This document shows positions 40,774-49,483 of a DNA stretch of 64,000 nt, in pieces. Origin of the DNA: Medakamo hakoo (Eukaryota > Chlorophyta > Trebouxiophyceae > Coccomyxaceae); NCBI GenBank assembly GCA_026636295.1, contig CP089451.1, positions 310,001 to 374,000 of the forward strand, read 5' to 3'. Both the position numbers and the translations under genes were made by a program. The stretch's first letter is position 1. Each line of letters starts with the position of its first letter. Below the pieces are notes generated by a model. It ran no database searches. It was not told where the DNA came from and worked only from the letters and a program-made list of their open reading frames with translations.

Positions 40774-42125
40774 ATGCGCGGCACCGTTGCCGCCGCTTTG
40801 GCCCTGGGTTGTGGTGCTGTCTGGGCGCAGGTGGGTGCGCTCCACCCGCCCGGCTGGGCTGTGATGCCGGTAGAAAGCCCGGGCGCGCGTGCGGCGAGGC
40901 CGGCGCGGACAGCGGCCGGCTGACGAACTCCCCCCACCCCCAACCTCGACAGGCCGCGGCTTTCACACCGGCCGACTCCGCCTCCCTCGCCCGTGCGACC
41001 GCCTTGGCCGCCGGCGTGGCCAACAGCAAGGCCTCCATAGCCGCACCAGCCCGCGCAGCAGCGTTTGGCGCGGCCCTCGCAGAACCCCTGCCGTCCCTGC
41101 CGCGCAAGCCTCCGTACCCGCCCGGGCTCTGCACGTCACCCTGCCCGCTCCCGCCGCGCGCGCCCTGCCGCGCCTGCACGCCCGGCGCCGCCTGCCCGTC
41201 CAAAGTCTACCCGGGCTCGCGTGCGTCCCGCAACTATACCTACTGCGTCAACGACTTCCGGCGCACGTGCGCGGACCCGCTGAATGAAGGGTGCGCGGCC
41301 TGTAATTTGTTCCGCGACGTCTCGGCCCGGTGCACGCCCGGCGCCCCATCCCCCAGCGGCTGTGTGGACCGCGGCGACTACGCCTGGCTGCCGGCGCGCG
41401 AAGAGCTGGACGTCGACACCAACGGCACCCGCCCGCTGTTGTGCGCGTGCGAGACGCAGTGGCTGCTCGTCCCGACGACGCCCTGCACAGGCGTCGAGGC
41501 GGAGGACCCGGCCTGCACAGGGTCGGCTGCCGAACGGTGGTGGGCCTTTGCGTTCAGAGAAGCGGCCGGCACGGGCCTCTTTGAGACCAAAGTCGACGGG
41601 TCTGCGCCAGAACGGTGGGCCGTAGTCGTCAACGCAGCCAACCGCCGGTCCCAGCACCAGACGCACTTGCGGGTCGGCCGCCTCAACCCCAGCCTGCCGC
41701 CCGCCTTTGGCGACCTCATGGACAGGTGGAGGGCGACGCGGGCGTTCAGCCCGGACCCGCTGCGGCCCACCATCACGACGCCGAGCCCGGCGTCCATTGG
41801 CCCGGACCCGAAGGGTGAGGTGCAAGCGCCCTTGGTCGCGACCGTCTTTGTGCCTGGCGGCGTGGCGGTCGCGAAACCGTGGCAGACAGGCGCGGTGGTG
41901 GCCGCTGCTGCGCCTGGTGGAGCGTCCCGGCCGTACGGCATCCTCGCCTCGCCCTGGGCCCAAGCCGGCCTGCCTGGAGTCACTGTCTCGGCCATCTTCG
42001 ACGTCGGGTCGACCCAGCTGCTGATAGAAGACGCGCGGGCGGGCGACTGCGTTGCGCCGTGCTATGTGTGGGAAGGGGAGGATGCGGGGAGTGGGCTGGC
42101 GCCGCTGGGGAAAGGCACAGATTAG
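40774..42125 (+). CDS. Secreted Cys-rich protein with Cdh/HIT-like domain
   Basis: Exons 40774-40830 and 40953-42125 (409 aa), donor GTGGGT, acceptor GACAG. Exon 1 is a signal peptide MRGTVAAALALGCGAVWAQ. A helical spacer is followed by a Cys-dense segment (CTSPCPLPPRAPCRAC, CPSK, YCVNDFRRTCADPLNEGCAA, ARCTPG) and then a domain with RWWAFAFREAAGTGLFE and WAVVVNAANRRSQHQTHLRVG, which resembles bacterial CDP-diacylglycerol diphosphatase (its 'aiNS..GRSQDQLHIHI'). The histidine triad is only partly kept (H-x2-H instead of HxHxH). Function outside the cell or in the secretory path is inferred from the signal peptide; family membership is tentative. Confidence 0.65.
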
Positions 42126-42508
42126 AGTTTTTAGAGGGGTCCGTTGTGGTGGTGTGGTGGGCTGGAGGGGAGGTCGCGAGGACGCGACTCCGTCCAGTGC
42201 AAGAAAGAAAGAAGCGCGAGCGCCCGCGGCGGCCGCTCTTCCCGGCCGCGCCTGCTCCTCGGAACCGCGTTTCAGGGCTCACTGCCCCCCAGGCTGGCTT
42301 GTGCGAGTGCACCTCCGTCGACTGAGTGCAGTTGCGAAGGCTGTTGGTGCGTTGGGAGCGCAGGCGGGCGCGGCTGTTCCCCCAAATCCGGCGCTCGACG
42401 CCACTGCCACCGCCATCCCCTCTCTCCCTGTCGCCTGGGAGAGAGGGGGGAGAAGCGACACACGCCGCCTCCCCTCACAACGCCACCCCGCCACCTCCCA
42501 AACAGAGG
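42126..42508 (+). other. 383-bp spacer before the histone deacetylase
   Basis: 3' end of the secreted-protein gene and 5' leader of the deacetylase. A CCAAACAG just before the deacetylase ATG may be a 5'-UTR intron acceptor. GAAAGAAAGAAG repeat near 42202-42213. No gene seen. Confidence 0.5.
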
Positions 42509-45178
42509 ATGGAATCTGCCGGCCCCGACACGCCCGGGTCCGCCTTGAAAGGCGGCAGCGGCGGCGGCGCCTTACACAACAATGGCGATTGCCCACCCTT
42601 CCCGCGCGGCGTCGGCGGCGGCGACGGCGGCGGCGGCGGCGCAGCTGCCGTCGGACCGGACGACGACATGGCCTGGCGCCCGGCCAGTGCGGGCGACGGC
42701 GGCAGCGGTGAACCCGCCCGCCCCAGCGGCGCCGCCGCCGAGCGCCGCTCGGCCGGCCTGTCCGCTCCCTCCTCACCAGGCGGCGGCGGCGGTGGGTGTG
42801 GTGGGGAAGGCGACGCCGCCGCCGACGCGTCCATGGAAGACGACGACGACGACGGGCCGTACGAGGACGCGGAAGACGAGGAAGATGATGACGAGGACGG
42901 CATGGCCGACGGCGACTCCGAACCCGACGACGCCTCCCCGCAACGCCGCTTCGACTTTTCCGGCCTCCCGCCCGGCCTCGCTGCCATGCTGGGGCTGGGC
43001 CCGCCCCCGCCCGTCCCCGTCGGCCACTGCACCAACTGCACCGCCCCCCTCTTCGACGAGGACGGGGCCGAACCCTGCCCGGACTGCGGGCGGGCGCCTG
43101 ACCGGGATGGCGACCTGTTCGCGGGCGGGAGCGAGGCCGAGCTGCCCGCGCCGGCACCGGGCCCGCTGCCCGCCCCGCCCGCCGCTCCGCTGCCCGCCGC
43201 TCCGCCGCCCGCCTCCCTGCCGACCGTCATCGCCTGGGACGAGCGCATGCTGGCGCACGAGGAAGTCAACGGCCGTCCCTCCGCCTCCAGCCCGCACCCG
43301 GAACGGCCGGACCGCCTGCGCGCTTGCCTGGCCGCGCTGGGGCGGAGCGGCCTGGCCGCGCGCTGCGTGCGGCTGGCCCCCCGCCACGCGACCGACGCGG
43401 AGCTGCTGGCCGTCCACAGCGCGGAACTGGTGGAGACCGTCGGCCGCGCCTCCCGCGCGGCGGCGGAACAGGCGGCGCGGGATGCGGCCGCCGCGGCGGA
43501 GCAGCACGCGGCGGCCGTCGCGGCGGCCGACGCCGCGGGCGGCCCGCGCCCGCCGCGCCCGCCCGCCGCCGCCAAGCCGCGCTCCATCCCCTTCTCCGCC
43601 GACACGTACGTCTCCCCCGCCACCGACGACGCCGCCCGCCTGTCTGCCGGCGCGGCGGTGGACGTCGCCGTCGCCGTCGCCACGGGCCGCGCCGCGTCCG
43701 GCTTCGCCCTCGTCCGCCCGCCCGGCCACCACTGCGAGTCAGGCACGGCGATGGGCTTCTGCCTGCTGAACCACGCGGCCGTCGCCGCCGCCGCCGCCCG
43801 GGCCGCGGGCGCGTCCCGCGTCCTGGTCTTCGACTGGGACGTGCACTACGGCAACGGCACCGCCCAAATCTTCGAGGACGACCCGGACGTCCTGTACGCG
43901 TCCATCCACCGGTGGGACGGCGGCGGCTTCTACCCGGGCAGTGGGTCGCCGCGCGTGGTGGGGACCGGCCGCGGCGCGGGCGCGACCGTCAACGTGGGCT
44001 GGCTGGGCCCCGGCGCGGGCGACGCCGACTACGCGGCCGCCATGGCGCACGTCATCCTGCCGATCGCGGCCGAGTTTGCGCCCGACCTGGTGCTGCTGTC
44101 GGCCGGCTTTGACGCGGCGGAGGGCGACCCCATCGGCGGGTGCGCTGTGACGCCGGCCTGCTTTGCGGCCATGGCGCACGCGTTGACCGGCATCGCGCCC
44201 GTCGCGGCCGTGCTGGAAGGCGGCTACAACCTGGAGGCGACGGCGGCCGGGGTGGCGGCCACGGCGCACGTCCTGCTCGGCGGCCGGCCCTGGCCGCGCC
44301 CGGACGCGGACACCATGCGGGCGGGCGCGTCGCCGGCCGCCACGGCGGCCATCCGCGCCACGGGCGCCGCGCACGCGCCGTACTGGGCGTGCATGGCTTG
44401 CTTCGCGCCGCCGCCGCCGCCGCCCACACACGCGGCGGCGGCGCCCCCGTTTGAGGGCGGCGGCGGCTGGGCCGACGCCGGCGCCGGCGTCTGCCGCCGG
44501 CTCGAGGACGGAGAGGACGACGGCCCGCACCCGCACCACTCGCCCACCGCGGACGATGAGCGCATGGCCGGCTGGCCCGGCGCGCACCATGAGGGCGGCG
44601 GGCGCGGCGCCATCACGGTGGGCGTGCCGCCGTTCCTCGGCGGCGACCCGGCCACCGGCCGCGCCCCCGCCGGGTTTGGGCGGGGCGGGGCGCCGCCCGC
44701 CTCCCCACCGCCACTCCTGGCCTCGCCCCCACCTCTGGGCGTCGTGGAAGTGGCGTCTCCACCCGGCCGCGCCGTCGCCGCCGCCCTGGGCGGCGGCGGC
44801 CCGGCGCCGGTGGTGGTGGCGCCGTCGCCGCGCGTGCGGCTGCCGCCGTCGCCGCGCCAGCCGCCCATCACAGCTGCCGCGCTCGACCGGGCCCTGGCCC
44901 GGGCGCTGTTAGTCGCGGCCGGCGGCGCTGGCGGGGCCGGCGGGCGGTCCGCGCGCCGGCTGAAAGCGATGCAGGCGCAGCACCTGCTCGCGGCGCGGGC
45001 GCGCGTGCGCGCGCGCGCGGCTGCCACGGCGCGCGCTGCGGCCGTGGCCGCCGCGGGCGGGAGCGAGGTTGGCGTGGAGGCGAGCCCGTCGCCCGCCATG
45101 TCTGAGGGTGAACAGGAAGAGGAGGAGGAGGTGGAGGAGGAGGAGGAGGATGGCGAGGAGGCGCCGGCGGGCGAGTGA
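42509..45178 (+). CDS. Class II histone deacetylase with N-terminal zinc-ribbon-like motif
   Basis: 889 aa, single coding exon. The catalytic domain spans about 241-630: HPERPDRLRACLAAL, FALVRPPGHHCESGTAMGFC and LLNHAAVAAAAA, VFDWDVHYGNGTAQIF, YASIHRWDGGGFYPG, LLSAGFDAAEGDPIGG and VLEGGYNLEA, holding the His-His dyad, zinc ligands (D-x-H and D) and the catalytic Tyr. The order is that of plant class II enzymes (HDA5/15/18). At about 174-195 a CTNC...CPDC pair forms a zinc ribbon, reminiscent of the RanBP2-type finger before plant HDA15. Long acidic (DDDDDGPYEDAEDEEDDDE) and Ala/Pro-rich tails flank the domain. Nuclear chromatin deacetylation is expected. Tail sequence EEEEEVEEEEE could bind histones. 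Confidence 0.93.
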   Translation: MESAGPDTPGSALKGGSGGGALHNNGDCPPFPRGVGGGDGGGGGAAAVGPDDDMAWRPASAGDGGSGEPARPSGAAAERRSAGLSAPSSPGGGGGGCGGEGDAAADASMEDDDDDGPYEDAEDEEDDDEDGMADGDSEPDDASPQRRFDFSGLPPGLAAMLGLGPPPPVPVGHCTNCTAPLFDEDGAEPCPDCGRAPDRDGDLFAGGSEAELPAPAPGPLPAPPAAPLPAAPPPASLPTVIAWDERMLAHEEVNGRPSASSPHPERPDRLRACLAALGRSGLAARCVRLAPRHATDAELLAVHSAELVETVGRASRAAAEQAARDAAAAAEQHAAAVAAADAAGGPRPPRPPAAAKPRSIPFSADTYVSPATDDAARLSAGAAVDVAVAVATGRAASGFALVRPPGHHCESGTAMGFCLLNHAAVAAAAARAAGASRVLVFDWDVHYGNGTAQIFEDDPDVLYASIHRWDGGGFYPGSGSPRVVGTGRGAGATVNVGWLGPGAGDADYAAAMAHVILPIAAEFAPDLVLLSAGFDAAEGDPIGGCAVTPACFAAMAHALTGIAPVAAVLEGGYNLEATAAGVAATAHVLLGGRPWPRPDADTMRAGASPAATAAIRATGAAHAPYWACMACFAPPPPPPTHAAAAPPFEGGGGWADAGAGVCRRLEDGEDDGPHPHHSPTADDERMAGWPGAHHEGGGRGAITVGVPPFLGGDPATGRAPAGFGRGGAPPASPPPLLASPPPLGVVEVASPPGRAVAAALGGGGPAPVVVAPSPRVRLPPSPRQPPITAAALDRALARALLVAAGGAGGAGGRSARRLKAMQAQHLLAARARVRARAAATARAAAVAAAGGSEVGVEASPSPAMSEGEQEEEEEVEEEEEDGEEAPAGE

Positions 45179-45310
45179 GCAGTGTGTGTAGAGAGGGGGG
45201 GCTCGGCCCCTTTTTTTTTCCACTCGCACCCCGCGCTCCACTGTCCCTTTTTCCTTGCGGGGCGAGCTGTGTGTGGCCCCCCTCCGGTCGACCACCGCCC
45301 ACACCAAACC

Positions 45311-47844
45311 ATGCCCTCTCGCAAGCGCCAGGAGCCGGGCGCGTCCGCCAACCGGGACCCGTGGACGCCGGAGGAGGACGCGCGCCTGTGCCGGTGAGGA
45401 CCCGGGGGCGCGTTTGGGATGGATGGAAGGGCCGAGCGAGGGGGGAGGGGCGTCGGCGCGAGCGCGCGCTTTTTTTTTTCTGCCGAGCCCCGCCACGGGC
45501 TTGTTGCTTCGGCGCGCCGTCGCCCGCCCACGCATGCGGGGTGTGACCTCCAGACACAGCCCATGACTTAGCCGGCTGGACAGCTGAAGCGGAGGGCGTG
45601 GGCACGTTTTGGCGCGGTCCATTCTCTTTCAATGCCCGCCTCCCCCCCCATCAAAAAAAAAAAAACTATCCAACCACCAGCCTCGTCGCGGAGCGGGGTG
45701 ACGCCCGCTGGTCCGACCTGGCCGTCCACTTCCCGGGCCGCATTGGCAAGCAGTGCCGGGAGCGGTGGCACAACCAGCTGCGGCCCAACATCAACCGGGT
45801 GCGTGCGCCGGACCGGGGGGGGAAAGATTTTTGAGATTTTTTTTTTCGCGGCTGGCCAGGCGGCGCGAGTCGGGAGCGAGAGCAAAGCGCAGACGCACCA
45901 GGGCTCGCCCCCACACGGACGCACCCCTCCCACCACCACCATCAGACGCCCTGGACGGAAGCCGAGGAACGCATCATCGTGGAAGAGCACAAGCGGACGG
46001 GTGCGGGACAGGAGGTGGGGGAGGAGAGAGGTGCGAGCGTGCGCGCGCGGCGCGCGCGGCCGCGCCGAGACCAGCCCCCCCCCCCCCCCCCCCTCCCCTC
46101 GTAACCGACTCCCCCCTCCGTTCACCCCCACACACTCGCACACACCCCGCCGCCGCCAGGCAACAAGTGGGTGGACATCGCCCGCCGCATCCCCGGCCGC
46201 ACCGAAAACGCGGTGAAAAACCACTGGAACGCGACGCTGCGGTGCAAGGACGCGGCGGGGGCGCGGCCGCCGACGCCGCTGCGGGTTTACATCCAGTCGC
46301 TGCGGGACGCGGGCGCGCTGCCGCCCCGCCCCCTGCCCGCGGCGGTGCTGGCGGCGGCGGCCAAGGCGGGCGTGGACCCGTTGACCATCCACACCCCGCC
46401 CCGCCCACCGCCCGGGCGGTGGGGCGCGCCCGGCGGCGGCGGCCACGCGCGCCCGCGCCCGCCGCCGCCGCTCCCGTCGCACCTCGCCGCCCGGGCGGCC
46501 GCCCTGGCCGCGGCCGCCGCCGCGGCGTCTGCAGACGGCCAGGCGCCCATCTTCGTGCCGACGGGCGAGCCGGTGCGCCCGCCCAAGAAACCGCGCTGGG
46601 CGGCGGCGTTGGGCGGGGGGCGCGGCGGCGGCGGCGGCGGTGGCGGCGGCCCGCCCCCCGCCCCGACTGCCGCCGCGGGTCTGCCGGCCTCCCTGCTGGC
46701 GCCCACCGTGCCCAGCCCGCCGCAGCTGTGCCTGGGCCTGCCCGCCCGGCCGGATGGGGGCGGGGCCACCGTGTCGCGCTGGCGCCTGGTCCAGTGCGAC
46801 GGCGACGGGCGGGGCGGCGGCCGCGGCGGCGGGCACGGCGGCGGGACCGGCGGCGGCGGCGGCCTGCGCAGTCCGCCGGCCGCGCGCCGCCCGGCGACCG
46901 CGCCGGCGGGCCTGCGGGGCGGCGCGTCCACCCCGCCGCCCGCCACGTTCCTGTCCTTCGACGGCGGCTGTCACGGCCCAATGGACGGCGTGGGCGGCAG
47001 CGGCAGGGGCGGCGGGCCCGACGCCTCGCCCAGCGGCGGCGGCGGCGCCGGGGCGGGCGGCGCGCGCGCGGCCGCCCCCCCGCCCGCGCCCTCGCCCTCC
47101 CTGGACGACGACGCGGACGCGGTCGCCCACGCCAACCAGGTTGTCGCCCGCCTGATGCTGTCGTCGTTGCCAGGGTGTGGCGGCGACGGCGCCAGCGTGG
47201 ACGTGTGCACGCCCCGGGCGGGCGGCGGCGGCGGTGGCGGCGCGGCCGCGGCGACCGGCGCCGGCGCCGTCCCGGCCTCGCCCGCCCTCCTCGTCCTTGG
47301 CGGCGGGCCGGCGGGCGGGGGCGGCGCCGGCGGCGGCCTGCGCACGCCCGGGCCGGCGCCGCCCTTTGGCCTGGGCCTGTCGCCCTCCCCGCGCGCGGCT
47401 GGGCGGAGCGCCGCCCGCCCAGCCCCCCTGGGCGAGGGGGGGCGGGGCCGCGGCCTGGCCACGCCGTCCGCGCCGCCGCCCGCGAGCCGCGGCGGCTGCG
47501 GCGGCGGCGACGCCGCGGGCGCGGCCGCGCTGCTCATCCTGCTGTCCCCACCCGCCGTGTCGGCCTGGGATGTGGCGGCCAGCCCGGGGGTGGGTGGCGG
47601 CCCCGGTTTCGCGACGCCCGCGGACGGGGCGGGGCCGCTGTCCCTGGCCTGGCCGACGCCGGGGTGCGAGGCGGCGCTGCCGCCCGCCGCCGCGGTGCTG
47701 GCGCCGCCCACCGCCCACCCGCCGTCGTCGCACGCCGGACCCCGGGCGGGCGCGGGCGGTGGCAAGGCGGCGGTGGCGGGCGGCGGGGCGGCCCGCGCGC
47801 CGCGGCGCAGTGCGCGCAAGGGGCACACGCCCGTGCGCGGGTGA
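45311..47844 (+). CDS. Two-repeat MYB transcription factor (3R-MYB/MYB98-like repeats)
   Basis: Four exons: 45311-45393, 45681-45798, 45946-46000, 46160-47844 (646 aa; donors GTGAGG, GTGCGT, GTGCGG). The repeats are [43 protein letters not shown] and [42 protein letters not shown]. Trp positions and recognition helices ([25 protein letters not shown]) are those of R2 and R3 in cell-cycle 3R-MYBs and the plant MYB98 group, which bind AACG-type sites. After residue 130 the protein is Gly/Pro/Ala-rich with no recognised domain. All three introns lie inside the DNA-binding region; intron 3 has a C19 run. Likely a nuclear activator or repressor; targets unknown. Confidence 0.92.
46075..46093 (+). 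repeat. C19 homopolymer in MYB intron 3
   Basis: Nineteen C residues within the pyrimidine-rich half of the intron, followed by TCCCCTC and a (CA)n stretch before the acceptor. Confidence 0.75.
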
Positions 47845-47987
47845 AGCAAAGAGAGAGGGAGAGGGAGGGAGAGAGAAATGTCTTTCGTGTGGTGGGGGAT
47901 GGAGCGCGCGCGCGTGTGTGATGTGTGTGATTTTTTTGGTCTCCTTGGTTGCAAAATCCTAAGGGCTGCCTGCGTGTGTTTTTCTTT

Positions 47988-49171
47988 TTACAAGAGGAGG
48001 TGGGTCGCGACGGGCCGCGCGGACGCGGCGCCGCCGCTCCCGCCGCCGCGCTCCCACCCCGCCCCTCCTCCCCACACCCACACCTCGTTGTGCCGGCCCG
48101 TCCACCGCGTGGGCGGGTCGTACAGCGCCAGCCCAAACGGGCCGCCCGCCCCAAAGTCGGCGCCCGCCCGCGTCAGCGACAGGGCCAGGCGCGCCGCGTT
48201 GGCCAGGGCCACCCCGCCGCGCGCGAAGCCGCCAAAGGGCAGGACGTACGTCGTCGCGGCCGGGCGGGCCGCCAGGAAGACGCCGTCGTCTGTCGGCGCC
48301 GGGTGGACCAGGGGCGGCGGCGGCGTCAGGGTGGTGGTGGTGGGGTGGGCCGCCGCCGCGGCCGCGCCGGCCGTGGCGGCAGCGGAGGGCTGCTGGCCCG
48401 GCGCCGGCGGCCCCGGCGGGGCTGCCCGCCGCGCCGCCGCCGCGCTCCGTGTCGCCGCCTGCGCCGGCCCAGGCGGCGGCAAGTAGGCCGCCACCGTGAA
48501 GAGCGGCGCCAGGCCCGCGTACTCGTCGGACGTGGGGCGCAGGATGACGAGGGTGGGCGCGCCGCGCGGCACGGTCGCATTGGCCGCGTTCGCGCCGCGG
48601 GCGTACCGCTCGATGAGCAGGAGGCCTTCCGCCAGGGCGACTTCGGCGTTGATGGCCGTGACGTTGACGGCGACGTACGTGGCTGGGCGTGGAGAGTGGG
48701 TGTGTGTGTGCGAGGAGTGGGGTGAGGGTGGGGAGTGGGCGGGGGGAGGGGCAGGTAGGGAGCGCCCGCCCGCGTCGGCGCGGCCGCACGGAATCAAACC
48801 GCCCCGCCGCCCACCCTCTTGCCCGCTGCCCCGTCCACCCAACGTCCGCCGCCACAGGGCACATGACCCCGACCAAGCCATCCACGCGATGACCTACCTG
48901 GTTCATACGCCCGCGCCTCGAAGCCGGGGCCTCCCTTTTGGGGCCCAAAGGGTGCGCACGGCCCGCCGTGGCAGAACCACGGCGCGTCGAACACGCGCAC
49001 TTTACGGCCGCCAGACGTGAGATACACAGGTGCCGTCCGGTGTGATGTCGACGTGTCCCGCAACGCGGCAAACACGAACAGGCTGAGCGCGAAGAACGAC
49101 AGGATGCGAGACGCGGCCACGCTCGCTCCATTCGCGCGGGCGCCGTGCTCGCGCGGCGAGGCCGGCGTCAT
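47988..49171 (-). CDS. SOUL/HEBP-type haem-binding protein with signal anchor
   Basis: Exons 48898-49171 and 47988-48682 (322 aa), donor GTAGGT, acceptor GCCCAG, phase 1. SOUL proteins bind haem or other tetrapyrroles. Seen: N-terminal hydrophobic anchor SRILSFFALSLFVFAALR, then GFEARAYEP-ATYVAVNV, GLLLIERYARGANAANATVP, PLFTVAAYLPPPG, DDGVFLAARPAATTYVLPFGGFA, and the hallmark end GLALYDPPTRWTGRHNEVWV (family 'aGYdpP..l..R.NEVw'). A Cys-containing CHGGPC stretch precedes the domain and a Pro/Ala insert splits it. An upstream in-frame ATG at 49222 would add 17 residues. The anchor suggests secretion or an endomembrane location rather than plastid. It lies directly downstream, same strand, of the TspO fusion gene. 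Confidence 0.85.
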
Positions 49172-49483
49172 CGCGGCAATGTGCCGCCCTCCAAGGGCGC
49201 ACAGGGCCTGCCCGAGCCGCACTAGATGAGCGGCGGACGCGGAGGGGAGGGCCGGACAGGCGGCCAGCCCGCAGAGGGGGAAGAGAGGGCACTGCGGGTG
49301 CGGCGCAGCAGTTCAGGTCTGTGTGGAGCAGACACTGACTGGAGCGCCCCGTCCACCCGCCCTGCCCGCCCACACCACTTCATGTTTTTCCTTCCCGCAA
49401 AATCCCCGTTCTACAATACACAGCAAGTTCTTCGGTTGTGCGTCACCTATTCCCCCCGCTCCTCCCTCTCTCACCGGGCTCAC
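49172..49483 (-). other. 312-bp spacer between TspO fusion and SOUL gene
   Basis: Holds the 3' end of the TspO fusion and the promoter of the SOUL gene, both on the minus strand. Relatively AT-rich around 49379-49440. No gene seen. Confidence 0.5.

Noticed and set aside
45568-47826. 752-codon minus-strand frame opposite the MYB gene
   Set aside because: Arg/Gly/Ala-only composition and no motifs; the plus strand has exact MYB repeats across four exons.
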